Assembly: GCA_949281375.1 (NCBI GenBank)
Contig: CASDLT010000026.1
Coordinates: 1-64,000, forward strand
Reading direction: 5' to 3'
Origin: an uncultured Nitrosomonas sp.
Lineage (GTDB): Bacteria; Pseudomonadota; Gammaproteobacteria; Burkholderiales; Nitrosomonadaceae
Length of the DNA stretch: 64,000 bases
Position 1 is the first letter of the stretch; the number at the start of each line of letters is the position of its first letter. Of the stretch, positions 54,300-63,656 are shown piece after piece. The notes under the pieces are model-generated. The model made no database searches. It was not told the DNA's origin and saw only the letters and a list, made by a program, of their open reading frames with translations. Made by a program: the position numbers and the translations under genes.

Positions 54300-56213
54300 A
54301 TGAGAAATTATCTGTTGGGATTAATTCTTTTGGCTTGGGCCGGCGGGCTGGCAGCGAACCAGGACAGTGAGTTTATTGCCGCCCGGCAAGCATTCCAATC
54401 TGGCAATGGCAAGCGTTTGGATGAGTATGCGCCCCGCCTGAAGCGTCACGTGTTATGGCCTTACATTGAGTATTATCAACTGCGCATGCAGTTGCGGACA
54501 ACGGATATGGCCAGTATTCGTCATTTCCTTAGCCGCTATGAAGGCAGCTTGGTTGGAGATCGCCTGCGCTCAGATTGGTTGAAGATTTTAGGCAAGAGTC
54601 AACAGTGGCAAATTTTTGACAAAGAATATCCGCAACTGGTCAATAATGATACTGAACTATTGTGCTATGCCTATCAGCGCCGTCTCGACAACGGCGATCA
54701 AGAGATCATAAGGGATGCGCGAACGATCTGGAATACGCCGACCAGCTTGCCGGATAGTTGCATTGGAATTTTCCAGACATTGATTTTGTCCGGACAAATT
54801 TCCCGAGAGGATCTGTGGGCGCGAATCCGGCTGGCGCTGGAGGAGGGTCAAACCGGTGTGGCCACGCAGGTGAATCGCTATCTTCCTGACGCTGAAGCAT
54901 TGAATGTAACAAGTTTGAATAGCGCCGCCAAAAACCCCTTGCGCTATCTGGATACCCACAAAGGCCTGATCAAGTCGCGCAGTGATCGCGAAATTGCGTT
55001 GTTTGCCTTGCTGCGTTTGCTTCGAAATGATACCGATCAGGCATACAACCAATGGCTCAACATCAAGAACCGCTTGACTGCATCCGATCGTTCCTATTTT
55101 TTGTCTCGATTGGGGTACCGCGCGGCGATGCGTCATGATGCGCGCGCTTTGAATTGGTTCAAAGAAGCGCAAAATACCACGCAAACCTACCCCCCTAACG
55201 ATATCGCGTTGGGTTGGCAAGTTCGTGCAGCCCTGCGGGCTGGCAATTGGGATGACGTCCTGAATGCCATCAATAGAATGTCAGTGACCGAGCAGCAGGT
55301 GGATACGTGGCGCTATTGGAAAGCCCGCGCGTTGAAAATCAAAGGCAAGGTGCTCGATGCCAATACCCTATTCATTCCGCTAAGCGAGGAGCACAGTTTT
55401 TATGGCCAATTGGCGCGGGAAGAATTAGGAACGATATTGACTATTGCCGATAAGACCTATCGTGTGAGCAATGATGAGGTCAAATTGATGGAACGGAAAC
55501 CCGGCATACAACGAGCCTTGGCGTTTTCGCGCATGGATTTGAGAACGGAAGCATTGCGGGAATGGATCTGGACGATTCGCGACTTTACCGACGCGCAATT
55601 GCTGGCAGCTGCTGAAGTGGCTCGCCGTAATGGGTTGTACGATCGTGCCATCAACACAGCCAATAGAACCGTGTCGAAGCATGATTTTAATTTGCGTTTT
55701 TTATCTCCACATCGGCAGTCGTTGAAAAAGATCCTGCAGCAGCATGCGTTAGATGAAGCGTGGGTATACGGTCTGATTCGGCAGGAAAGCCGTTTTATTG
55801 CTGATATCAAATCGCATGCCGGGGCTGTTGGGCTGATGCAATTGATGCCGGCAACGTCACAGTGGGTCGCCAAGCAACTGGGGATACAAAATTTCCGTCA
55901 GCATCTGGTGACCGATGTCAACACCAATTTGCGCCTCGGTACGTATTACCTCAAGCACGTGCTCAGTACGCTGGATAATCAACCACTGCTGGCCTCTGCG
56001 GCCTACAATGCGGGTCCCGGACGGGCCCGGCGCTGGCGTGATCAGACCCGGGCGCTGGAAGGCGCAATCTACGCTGAAACGATTCCGTTCAACGAAACGC
56101 GCGATTATGTCAAGAAAGTCCTGAAGAATTCGATGTATTATGCCAAAGTATTGGATCATGGCCACAATGCTCCGACGCTGAAAGAGCGTTTGGGGGTTGT
56201 CGCCGCGAAATGA
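54300..56213 (+). CDS. slt: Soluble lytic murein transglycosylase Slt
   Basis: Periplasmic enzyme of 637 aa that cleaves peptidoglycan to anhydromuropeptides. A signal peptide ends near GGLAA. A long helical U-shaped domain (residues 25-460) is followed by the catalytic SLT domain: LIRQESRFIADIKSHAGAVGLMQLMPATSQWVA with the catalytic Glu, then NLRLGTYYLKHVL and AAYNAGPGRARRWRD. The length matches Slt70. The Hpt gene begins three bases after the stop. Confidence 0.94.
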   Translation: MRNYLLGLILLAWAGGLAANQDSEFIAARQAFQSGNGKRLDEYAPRLKRHVLWPYIEYYQLRMQLRTTDMASIRHFLSRYEGSLVGDRLRSDWLKILGKSQQWQIFDKEYPQLVNNDTELLCYAYQRRLDNGDQEIIRDARTIWNTPTSLPDSCIGIFQTLILSGQISREDLWARIRLALEEGQTGVATQVNRYLPDAEALNVTSLNSAAKNPLRYLDTHKGLIKSRSDREIALFALLRLLRNDTDQAYNQWLNIKNRLTASDRSYFLSRLGYRAAMRHDARALNWFKEAQNTTQTYPPNDIALGWQVRAALRAGNWDDVLNAINRMSVTEQQVDTWRYWKARALKIKGKVLDANTLFIPLSEEHSFYGQLAREELGTILTIADKTYRVSNDEVKLMERKPGIQRALAFSRMDLRTEALREWIWTIRDFTDAQLLAAAEVARRNGLYDRAINTANRTVSKHDFNLRFLSPHRQSLKKILQQHALDEAWVYGLIRQESRFIADIKSHAGAVGLMQLMPATSQWVAKQLGIQNFRQHLVTDVNTNLRLGTYYLKHVLSTLDNQPLLASAAYNAGPGRARRWRDQTRALEGAIYAETIPFNETRDYVKKVLKNSMYYAKVLDHGHNAPTLKERLGVVAAK

Positions 56214-56216
56214 GTG

Positions 56217-56588
56217 ATGAAGAAACCTGTTCTCGATCTGGATAAATTGAATCAACTACGGCGCCTGGATTCCGCGAATGGCGTTGTCGTTTTGCAGAAA
56301 TTAATACCCGTTTATCTTAAGTCCTTGCCTAAATATTTATCCCAAATTGAACATACCTTTGAATCCAGCGATAGCGTTCAATTGGCGCGGGCGGCGCATA
56401 CCTTGAAATCCAGCACTGTTATGATCGGCGCCGATGCGCTCGCTGATCTTTGTCACCAACTGGAAAGTCTGGCCAATGACAATCAAATGGATGCTGTGGC
56501 CCAGCAACTGGATTCATTGCGACATGAGTGCGCTCAAGTAATTGCTGAATTGGAAAAATTATTGGAAGAATATCGTCACCAGCAGTAA
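56217..56588 (+). CDS. Stand-alone histidine phosphotransfer (Hpt) protein
   Basis: Phosphorelay intermediate of 123 aa. The ATG at 56217 is used rather than the GTG before it. The phospho-acceptor site is ARAAHTLKSSTVMIGADALADLC, a full Hpt signature, in a four-helix bundle. A long C-terminal helix (VIAELEKLLEEYRHQQ) follows. No sensor kinase or response regulator is nearby, so the partner is an orphan hybrid kinase elsewhere. The three-base spacing to slt suggests one transcript. Confidence 0.9.
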   Translation: MKKPVLDLDKLNQLRRLDSANGVVVLQKLIPVYLKSLPKYLSQIEHTFESSDSVQLARAAHTLKSSTVMIGADALADLCHQLESLANDNQMDAVAQQLDSLRHECAQVIAELEKLLEEYRHQQ

Positions 56589-56635
56589 TCGGTTGCTGAA
56601 AAGTCATGTATTTCTTCCATCGATAAGGAGCACAC

Positions 56636-57814
56636 ATGCGGGAAGTTGTCATTCTGAGCGGAGTTCGAACAGCAATTGGTGATTACGGTGGCGCCCTTAA
56701 GCAAATTGCAGCGGTTGATCTGGCATCGATTGTTGTGCGCGAGGCGGTGGCTCGTGCCAGCATCGATTCTCAGGAAGTGGGTCATTTGGTGTTTGGCAAT
56801 GTTATCCATGGCGAACCTCGCGATATGTATCTGGCGCGGGTAGCGAGCATCAATGGTGGGTTGCCGCAGCATACGTCGGCATTAACCGTCAACCGGTTAT
56901 GCGGGAGCGGTTTGCAGGCGATTATTTCAGCCAGTCAACAAATTCTGCTCGGAGATACCGATGTCGCTGTTGCAGGGGGGGCAGAATCCATGAGCCGAGG
57001 CGGATATCTATTACCGGCTCTGCGGTGGGGCCAGCGAATGAATGATGGGAATACCGTTGACATGATGGTAGGTGCATTGACCGATCCGTTCGATCAGGTG
57101 CACATGGGGATGACCGCCGAGAATATCGCAGCAAAATGGCATATCAACCGCGAGGAACAGGATGCTTATGCCGCCGAAAGCCATCGCCGCGCACTGCATG
57201 CGATCCAGAACGGCTATTTTCAGGGGCAAATCGTGCCGGTCGAAATCATCGTGGATAAGAAAAAAGTGAGTTTTGATACTGACGAGCATCCGCGTTCTGA
57301 CACCAGCGCCGAAAATCTGGCCGCGCTACGCCCAGTTTTCAAAAAAGATGGAACGGTGACTGCCGGTAATGCCTCTGGCATAAACGATAGCGCTGCTGCC
57401 TTGGTGCTAATGGAGAGTAGCGCAGCGGAAAAGCGCAATCTGACGCCGCTGGCGAGGTTGGTCTCCTACGGGCATGCCGGTGTGGATCCTAAATTGATGG
57501 GAATCGGCCCGATCCCGGCCGTGCGGCAGGCACTGAGCCGGGCTAATCTGTCCGTGGCAGATCTTGACGTCATTGAGTCCAACGAGGCTTTTGCCGTTCA
57601 GGCATGTGCGGTGGCGAAAGAATTGCAATTCGATCCAGCGAAAACCAACCCAAATGGTGGCGCTGTTGCGCTGGGCCATCCAATTGGTGCCACTGGCAGC
57701 ATTCTGAGCATCAAGGCAATCTATGAGTTGCACCGCTGTGGCGGGCGTTATGCGTTAATCACAATGTGTATCGGTGGCGGTCAAGGGATCGCCGCAGTCA
57801 TTGAACGACTTTAG
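56636..57814 (+). CDS. Acetyl-CoA acetyltransferase (thiolase)
   Basis: Thiolase of 392 aa that condenses or cleaves acyl-CoAs. The nucleophilic cysteine is in NRLCGSGLQAI near residue 89, the catalytic His in GGAVALGHPIGATGS, and the second cysteine in CIGGGQGIAAV. AAGGAGCACAC precedes the ATG. The biosynthetic (PhaA/BktB) or degradative role cannot be decided; no other polyhydroxyalkanoate or beta-oxidation genes are near. Confidence 0.93.
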   Translation: MREVVILSGVRTAIGDYGGALKQIAAVDLASIVVREAVARASIDSQEVGHLVFGNVIHGEPRDMYLARVASINGGLPQHTSALTVNRLCGSGLQAIISASQQILLGDTDVAVAGGAESMSRGGYLLPALRWGQRMNDGNTVDMMVGALTDPFDQVHMGMTAENIAAKWHINREEQDAYAAESHRRALHAIQNGYFQGQIVPVEIIVDKKKVSFDTDEHPRSDTSAENLAALRPVFKKDGTVTAGNASGINDSAAALVLMESSAAEKRNLTPLARLVSYGHAGVDPKLMGIGPIPAVRQALSRANLSVADLDVIESNEAFAVQACAVAKELQFDPAKTNPNGGAVALGHPIGATGSILSIKAIYELHRCGGRYALITMCIGGGQGIAAVIERL

Positions 57815-57861
57815 CAAAGGCTCGCTCTATTTTTAGACTTGACATGTGCTTGTAGACGCGT

Positions 57862-58296
57862 ATGGTTACTATCTTCCAATCAATTTTTCATACTATGCGC
57901 ACTCTAGTTGTAGTCTTTATCCTTGCCATGTCAGTAACCGCCTGGGCTCAGCTGGATGATTCCACATTATCCGAAATCAGCAGGTTAGAAAAAGAAATGA
58001 TGCGGGTTTCGCAAGAATCGCAATCCACTTATCAGCAATTCCTAATGACTCAGGAATTGCGTCGCAATGAAATGATGGAATCACCTGATCCCACGCCGCT
58101 CAATTTCACAGGAAAAAGCGTACCCATCCCGAATTATGACGATTATGTCCAGCGCAGAATCGATAAGGACGAGCGGATTCAAAAATATACTGCGGATTTG
58201 GATCGTTTGTATGCGCGCTATAAAGAATTGGAAGGTGAAAAGGAAGCGCTGTTCGAAAAAATCAGAAATCTGGAAAGCAAGCCAGCCAGAGAATAA
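57862..58296 (+). CDS. Exported coiled-coil protein of unknown function
   Basis: Protein of 144 aa. The start could be ATG 57862 or ATG 57895; either keeps the hydrophobic segment MRTLVVVFILAMSVTAWAQ, which ends in a signal-peptidase site. The mature part is highly charged: SEISRLEKEMMRVSQESQ, then a Pro-rich linker and a long helix (IQKYTADLDRLYARYKELEGEKEALFEKIRNLE) with heptad-like leucines. No family recognised. It may interact with cell-wall or division proteins, but that is only a thought from its shape. Confidence 0.7.
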   Translation: MVTIFQSIFHTMRTLVVVFILAMSVTAWAQLDDSTLSEISRLEKEMMRVSQESQSTYQQFLMTQELRRNEMMESPDPTPLNFTGKSVPIPNYDDYVQRRIDKDERIQKYTADLDRLYARYKELEGEKEALFEKIRNLESKPARE

Positions 58297-58380
58297 AACC
58301 CGGTTTGCTTAAGGATTACGTCGTTCGAGTCCAATCGAACTTCCCTCCTGTTATTGCTGTTCCACTACTTTTTTTCAAAC

Positions 58381-58706
58381 CAGAATTGGATCTGGCCAGC
58401 AAATGCGGCAATAGTGTTGCGTCACCATAATCGTGAATGAAGATGATCAGGAGAACAAGGTGAACTCCGACAAATCAGCCGTGAGGACACGTATGGCGCT
58501 GGTAGGCTATCGCGAACAGGACAATTCCAGCGCGCGAACGAACAATAATCCCGGCATCACGACTAACACACCAATGCGATTATGAACATGTGCCTCGACG
58601 GTGCGATTCATAAACGCAGGGTTTCATGATGCAACATGACGCAAATGATCACGGTAATGCCGGCAATAAGGATAATCAGCAAGTGAAGAGCGTGTTCAGT
58701 GTTCAT
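58381..58706 (-). pseudogene. Decayed potassium-channel family gene
   Basis: The minus strand keeps pieces of a two-helix-pore membrane channel in three frames. Piece one reads MNTEHALHLLIILIAGITVIICVMLHHETLRL, with the HHETLRL motif of small ion-channel proteins. After a one-base shift follows NRIGVLVVMPGLLFVRALE, and after another shift IVLFAIAYQRH, matching the usual helix that ends in E-x-x-LFAxxY. An in-frame TGA is followed by a segment with DYGDATLL, resembling the YGD selectivity filter. The pieces are in order and on one strand, so a dead gene is likely. About half the expected length remains. Confidence 0.6.
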
Positions 58707-58837
58707 AAAAAAATCGATGATCAATCACAATACGCCCTGTAGCCGCATATAATAGAATGGATTGTAATGAACGAGCGGCGGTTATCGACATTTATCTCCG
58801 CTCTGCTGGTAAATAATAGCGGGTGTGAGGAGCATTC

Positions 58838-59662
58838 ATGGGTTATATCTCTGAGATCGTCGGGCGCGGATTAGCGAAATTCTTGACCAAGCCGGTCCGG
58901 CAGAGTGCACAGATTGCCACAGTTACCCAGCAGCAGTTATTGGAAAATCTGCAGCCTGGCGATGTGCTGCTGGTGGAAGGAGATAGCCGTATCAGTGTCG
59001 CCATCAAGTATTTGACGCAATCGACCTGGTCGCATGCAGCACTCTACGTGGGCAATGCGTTGCCTCACGATTCACCGTGGCAGTTGCCAAAGGTACTGGT
59101 TGAAGCAGATCTGAAGGAAGGAGTGCGCGCTGTGACGCTGGCTCAGTATGCGCAGATGCATACTCGCATTTGCCGTCCGGTCGGATTGAGCGATGAAGAT
59201 CGCAAGCGGGTAGTCGATTTTGTCATTGCCCGTCTGGGTCACCACTATGATTTGAAGCATATTTTTGATCTGGTGAGGTATCTATTGCCGACCGTTCCGG
59301 TTCCAGCCCGATTTCGCAGGCGTCTGCTGGCACTTGGCAGCGGTGATCCAACCCGAGCAATCTGCTCTACCCTTATCGCACAGGCCTTCGAGTCAGTGCG
59401 TTATCCCATATTGCCAGAGATTCGGCGTACTTGGTCGGATAATTCCATGCACGTCGACTGCTATGCCGAGATTTATCATATTCGGCATTACAGCTTGTAT
59501 ACCCCTCGCGATTTCGACATCTCTCCATTTTTCGATATTATCAAACCATCCATCGCGAATGGTTTTGACTATCGCTCATTGGCGTGGAGCGATAATGTAC
59601 AAGAATCGAGACTTTTACCCTGCGATCCGGAAAATCCGGATGAGAGAACTTCGGTTGGATAG
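58838..59662 (+). CDS. YiiX-type NlpC/P60-like cysteine hydrolase
   Basis: Protein of 274 aa of the permuted papain-like (YiiX/YebB) group. The catalytic triad can be read as His in TWSHAALYVG, Glu/Asp in VLVEADLKEGV and Cys in AICSTLIAQAFE. It opens with LQPGDVLLVEGDSRIS, the family start. There is no signal peptide, but hydrophobic and basic stretches (DLVRYLLPTVPVPARFRRRLL) could bind membranes. Such enzymes act on lipids or amides, and the substrate is unknown. GAGGAGCATTC precedes the ATG. Confidence 0.85.
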   Translation: MGYISEIVGRGLAKFLTKPVRQSAQIATVTQQQLLENLQPGDVLLVEGDSRISVAIKYLTQSTWSHAALYVGNALPHDSPWQLPKVLVEADLKEGVRAVTLAQYAQMHTRICRPVGLSDEDRKRVVDFVIARLGHHYDLKHIFDLVRYLLPTVPVPARFRRRLLALGSGDPTRAICSTLIAQAFESVRYPILPEIRRTWSDNSMHVDCYAEIYHIRHYSLYTPRDFDISPFFDIIKPSIANGFDYRSLAWSDNVQESRLLPCDPENPDERTSVG

Positions 59663-59720
59663 CTCAGACTTAGGTTCTGCATGAGTGGAGTGGCTGATTA
59701 TCGGTTAGCCAGGTTGGCAT

Positions 59721-59738
59721 GCATTATCTAAATAATGC
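59721..59738. terminator. Small hairpin between convergent genes
   Basis: GCATTAT-CTAA-ATAATGC gives a 7-bp perfect stem right after the darP stop (minus strand) and about 60 bases after the YiiX-type stop. AT content is high and no T-run follows, so terminator function is uncertain. Confidence 0.4.
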
Positions 59739-59740
59739 GC

Positions 59741-60313
59741 TCAGGTATCAGGAATGAGTGACTGCAATTCCTGAAACAATAGCCGGAAACTTTTCGGGGG
59801 CTTGTCAGAAACTTTTTCCTTTTGAGCATTACGAATCAATACTCGCAAATGCTGCATATCCCCCCCAGGGAATGCTTGAGCGAACTCGGTCAAAGCCTGC
59901 TCGTCGGTCAATAAGCGCTCACGCCAGCGCTCTAGCAGATGCAGCCGGGCCGTGTGCTGTATTGATACGCCCTTCCAGGCATCGAGTTTTTTCTGAATGG
60001 GAAGTACATCGATGGTACGCATCAATTTGCCGATATATTGCATTTGTCGGCGCTTTGCACCGTGTTTGTTCATGGGGCGAGCTAACTGAATAGCCTCGAG
60101 CAGGATGTCCGGTAAATCGAGTTCTTTGAGTCTTTTATCATCCAGATCAACCAGCTGCTCGCCAATATCCTGCAATGCGTGCATATGTTTTTTGCGCTGT
60201 GTTTTGCTCGGGACCGGGTCGAGCTGATCGTCATTTTCTGGGTTATTTTGCACGGTTACCTGTGTTGCAATGTCAAGAAGCGGTATCATAGCGCTTTGGA
60301 TGGGTTCGGGCAC
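59741..60313 (-). CDS. darP: Ribosome biogenesis factor DarP (YjgA)
   Basis: Dual-action 50S assembly factor, formerly DUF615, 190 aa. Recognised by SKTQRKKHMHALQDIGEQLVDL near residue 36, ARPMNKHGAKRRQMQYIGKLMR, and the C-terminal LRVLIRNAQKEKVSDKPPKSFRLLFQEL. An N-terminal extension of about 30 residues is not conserved, and translation may begin at the ATG ten codons later. It is divergent from pmbA, the common arrangement in proteobacteria. Confidence 0.95.
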   Translation of the reverse strand: MPEPIQSAMIPLLDIATQVTVQNNPENDDQLDPVPSKTQRKKHMHALQDIGEQLVDLDDKRLKELDLPDILLEAIQLARPMNKHGAKRRQMQYIGKLMRTIDVLPIQKKLDAWKGVSIQHTARLHLLERWRERLLTDEQALTEFAQAFPGGDMQHLRVLIRNAQKEKVSDKPPKSFRLLFQELQSLIPDT

Positions 60314-60369
60314 CTTTTTAATTATTCAATTTCTTATTACGGCGCAGGCAATGTGCCACATCGATATGT

Positions 60370-61728
60370 ATGGACAATCTACCAGTTTCTGATTCACGAT
60401 TTTCATATCCGCTAGGGACGCTGCAACAGATAGCGCGCGATATTTTGAGACACGCCGAGAAAGGGGGCGCTACAGCATGTGAAACCAACGTCTCGGATGG
60501 TTTTGGGCAAAACGTCACAGTGCGACAGAGCGCGGTCGAAACCATCGAATACAATCGAGACAAAGGCTTGTCAGTGACCGTCTATATCGGCCAAAAACGC
60601 GGCAATGCCAGTACTTCCGATTTTTCGCCTCAGGCCATCAGCGATACTGTGTCCGCCGCGCTTTCGATCGCCCGTTATACGGCGAATGATGATTGTGCCG
60701 GACTGGCAGATGCGGACTTATTGGCGCGGGACTATGCGCCGCTGAATCTATATTATCCGTGGGAACTTTCGGTTGAACAGGCGATTGAACTGGCTAAACA
60801 GTGTGAACAATCGGCTTATGAAGTCGATAAACGCCTTATCAATTCGGAAGGGGCAACTGTGTCCGCGAGTGAATCGCAGTTTATTTATGCCAATAGTCTG
60901 GGATTCATGGGCGGATATCCGCTGTCACGATACAGTATGAGCTGTGCGATGATTGCAGAACAGGCAGATGGCAAGCAACGAGACTATTGGTACAGTGTGG
61001 CGCGCGACGCAGCGGATATGGAATCTCCCACAAGTATTGGGCAGAAAGCCGGTAAACGCAGCGTAGCACGGCTCGGCGCACGTAAAATTGCGACGTGCGA
61101 AGTGCCAGTATTATTTGAGGCGCCGATTGCGGCAAGTTTGATTGGACATTTCGCCTCGGCAGTAAGCGGTAGCAATCTCTATCGAAAATCCTCCTTTTTA
61201 TTGGATAGCATCGGACAGCAGATTTTCGCCGCCGATATTCAAGTTCGTGAATCACCGCACCTGGACAAGGGTTTGGCCAGCAGCCCATTCGATGATGATG
61301 GCGTGGCAACCCGGCAGCGCCATGTAATACACGATGGCGTCGTACAAGGATATTTTCTGAGCAGTTACTCGGCCCGTAAGCTGGGTATGCGCACTACCGG
61401 AAATGCAGGTGGTACGCATAATCTCATCATGTATAACGCTGCACCGATGGATTTTTCAGCTTTGATGAAAAAAATGGATACCGGATTGTTGGTAACCGAG
61501 TTGATGGGACACGGCGTGAATTCTGTCACGGGTGACTATTCACGTGGGGCCTCAGGATTCTGGGTGGAGCGAGGTGAAATAGCTTATCCAGTGGAAGAAA
61601 TTACGATTGCGGGAAATTTGCGTGAAATGTTCCGTGGCATCGAAGCCATCGGTAATGATGTCATGGTACGCGGTTCTAAACAGTGCGGTTCGGTACTGAT
61701 CAACCGGATGACGGTCGCGGGCGATTAA
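60370..61728 (+). CDS. pmbA: Metalloprotease PmbA/TldE
   Basis: Partner of TldD in a heterodimeric protease that processes small peptides, 452 aa. The track start ATG gives MDNLPVSDSRFSYPLG. Family segments are NRDKGLSVTVYIGQKRGNAST, LFEAPIAASLIGHFASAVSG and the C-terminal ELMGHGVNSVTGDYSRGASGFWVERGEI. TldE lacks the zinc HExxxH motif of TldD, as here. tldD is not in the window. Confidence 0.95.
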   Translation: MDNLPVSDSRFSYPLGTLQQIARDILRHAEKGGATACETNVSDGFGQNVTVRQSAVETIEYNRDKGLSVTVYIGQKRGNASTSDFSPQAISDTVSAALSIARYTANDDCAGLADADLLARDYAPLNLYYPWELSVEQAIELAKQCEQSAYEVDKRLINSEGATVSASESQFIYANSLGFMGGYPLSRYSMSCAMIAEQADGKQRDYWYSVARDAADMESPTSIGQKAGKRSVARLGARKIATCEVPVLFEAPIAASLIGHFASAVSGSNLYRKSSFLLDSIGQQIFAADIQVRESPHLDKGLASSPFDDDGVATRQRHVIHDGVVQGYFLSSYSARKLGMRTTGNAGGTHNLIMYNAAPMDFSALMKKMDTGLLVTELMGHGVNSVTGDYSRGASGFWVERGEIAYPVEEITIAGNLREMFRGIEAIGNDVMVRGSKQCGSVLINRMTVAGD

Positions 61729-61790
61729 TTTCAAGCGCTTGTTCTTTTCCCGGTTCCATCTGCCGCGCGATGAATCGGCAAGTGGTGCAG

Positions 61791-62060
61791 TTATTTCTTT
61801 TTTAGAACGAATATGAATTCGCCGGTGGTTTGCGATAAAGACAGCAGTTTGTTCCCTGTCTGTTCTGAGAAAACCTGAAAATCAATGGCTGACGCTGGGT
61901 CCGTGGCAATGATCCGCAGCGTTTGTCCGCTGGTCATTGCTGCCAACGATTGCTTGGTACGCAAAATAGGTAACGGACATACCAAACCGCGCACGTCAAG
62001 TTCTTTGTCGATGGAATCGTTCGCGTTCAAAGGTTTCGTTGATAAGGCTTGCTCAGCCAT
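61791..62060 (-). CDS. TusA/SirA-like sulfur-carrier family protein
   Basis: Protein of 89 aa. The ATG at 62060 gives MAEQALSTKPLN; the longer track start lies inside the upstream gene. The family motif LDVRGLVCPLPILRTKQ carries the sulfur-binding cysteine. GQTLRIIATDPASAIDFQVFSEQTGN completes the fold. TusA-type proteins hand persulfide sulfur from cysteine desulfurases to tRNA thiolation or other acceptors. It overlaps the carboxypeptidase gene by eight bases. A link to the encapsulated desulfurase is possible but unproven. Confidence 0.9.
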   Translation of the reverse strand: MAEQALSTKPLNANDSIDKELDVRGLVCPLPILRTKQSLAAMTSGQTLRIIATDPASAIDFQVFSEQTGNKLLSLSQTTGEFIFVLKKK

Positions 62061-63318
62061 GGGAGCGCACAACCAGGCATTCCATTTTCTGGCGAGATAA
62101 ATTCTGGCAGGCCGACCGCGCCTGATTTTCCTGTAATCCAACCAATCGAGCGCGATAGAATTTACGGTTGCTCACTTCCACTTCAGTAATGACAACGGAG
62201 CCAGGCACCCAACGCGTCACTGCCTGGGCATGGGCCTGGGCCCGATCGTGAGCGTTGTACGAACCGATCTGTATTTCCCAACTTTTGTTGCGCGTGAACG
62301 AAACCTTCTGGGGTTGAGCGCGCAATTCCGTCCGGGCCGTTTTGATTGTCGCCGCGGGTTCAGGCGATTGTTTCAGCGGGCGAACGTTTTTTGCTGACGG
62401 TGCGGCCGGGCTGTTTTTTTTCGCAATGACAGGTGCTTTGGAGGTTGGCGATGAATTGCTGGCTAGCTGAATAGTTTTTTCGCCTGAGAAACTGCGTTCC
62501 AGCAATTGTGACATGTATTGATCGCGCGAAGCAGCCGTCGGACCGCCCATCACTACAGCAATCACACGGCGCTCACCGCGTTTGGCGGAAGTCGCAACGT
62601 TGAATCCCGACGCGCGAATAAAACCGGTTTTTAGGCCATCCACTCCGCGGGTATTGCTGATCATGCGGTTATGGCTGTTGTAGACAGTTCCCTGGTGACT
62701 GAATGATCGGGTTGAAAAGTAATGATAATACTGTGGAAAATCCTTCATCAATCGTATCGACAGCGTAATCAGATCTCGAGCCGTCGTTTTTTGTTCATGA
62801 TCGGGCAATCCCGAGGCATTTTTGAAGGTCGTGGAATGCATGCCCAAGGTACGCGCCTTGGCAGTCATCATGCGTGCAAAATGCATTTCGGTGTTGCCCA
62901 ATGCTTCTGCCACGACGGCGGCGACATCGTTGGCGGAGCGCACGATCAAGGCAGGGATCGCATCACGTACGCTCAGCGTGTCGCCGATTTGCAAATTGAT
63001 TTTGGTTGGCGGCATTTGCGCGGCATGAGCAGAGACAGGCATGCGGCTGTCCAACGTTATCTTGCGTTGCTCCAGAGCTTCGAATAATAAGTACAACGTC
63101 ATCATTTTGGTGAGCGAAGCCGGATAGCGGCTGGCATCGGCGTTGGATTCGTGCAGAACTTCTCCGCTCTCGGCATCGATCGCTATGGATGCGTGGCGCG
63201 GATTGGCGTGAACCGTGCGAGCATGCGCCAGCAGAACCATCGACAGCACAATAAGGGCTAAAGACAATCCCGCGCCCATTCGCTTCAAAATCACTGTTTG
63301 TCTGATACCGTTCATCAT
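62053..63318 (-). CDS. D-alanyl-D-alanine carboxypeptidase with SPOR domain
   Basis: Penicillin-binding protein of the S11 family that trims peptidoglycan stems. The start is taken at the first of two ATGs after a hydrophobic-poor leader; the track start adds 34 unlikely residues. A signal peptide (LALIVLSMVLLAHARTVHA) precedes the active-site motifs PASLTKMM (SxxK), VRSANDVA (SxN) and DGLKTGFI (KTG). A Lys/Pro/Ala linker leads to a C-terminal SPOR domain (WEIQIGSYNAHDRAQAHAQAV) that would bind denuded glycan at the septum. Confidence 0.93.
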   Translation of the reverse strand: MMNGIRQTVILKRMGAGLSLALIVLSMVLLAHARTVHANPRHASIAIDAESGEVLHESNADASRYPASLTKMMTLYLLFEALEQRKITLDSRMPVSAHAAQMPPTKINLQIGDTLSVRDAIPALIVRSANDVAAVVAEALGNTEMHFARMMTAKARTLGMHSTTFKNASGLPDHEQKTTARDLITLSIRLMKDFPQYYHYFSTRSFSHQGTVYNSHNRMISNTRGVDGLKTGFIRASGFNVATSAKRGERRVIAVVMGGPTAASRDQYMSQLLERSFSGEKTIQLASNSSPTSKAPVIAKKNSPAAPSAKNVRPLKQSPEPAATIKTARTELRAQPQKVSFTRNKSWEIQIGSYNAHDRAQAHAQAVTRWVPGSVVITEVEVSNRKFYRARLVGLQENQARSACQNLSRQKMECLVVRSHG

Positions 63319-63420
63319 AAAAATGCCTGAGAGTGACTGAATATTACCGTTAAGGCCATTCTCATACAATTGCAATTTTTGCAAATGAGAAATAAGGGCA
63401 AAAAACCGCCTTAAATTCAA

Positions 63421-63656
63421 CTACAAGACTGCCAGAGAGGATCACTCTGATGCACGGGCAGCGGCAATTAGCATAAAACATATATATTATTCATATGGTT
63501 GATGATAAATTGACGTGCTTGTGCTTTGCGATAGATCGGGAGTATTGATGTAAGCACATTGATCGTCAAATTGTAGTTTTCTTCATCACAATATTACAAA
63601 AACACTCTCAAGATGCGGTAGCATAGCGGCATTTCTTGAAATGTTGCCGATCGATT
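63421..63656. other. Divergent promoter region between the carboxypeptidase and argJ
   Basis: 236 bases, AT-rich in the middle (ATATATTATTCATATGG). It must serve both divergent genes. No clear -35/-10 pair or operator was called. No ORF. Confidence 0.4.
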
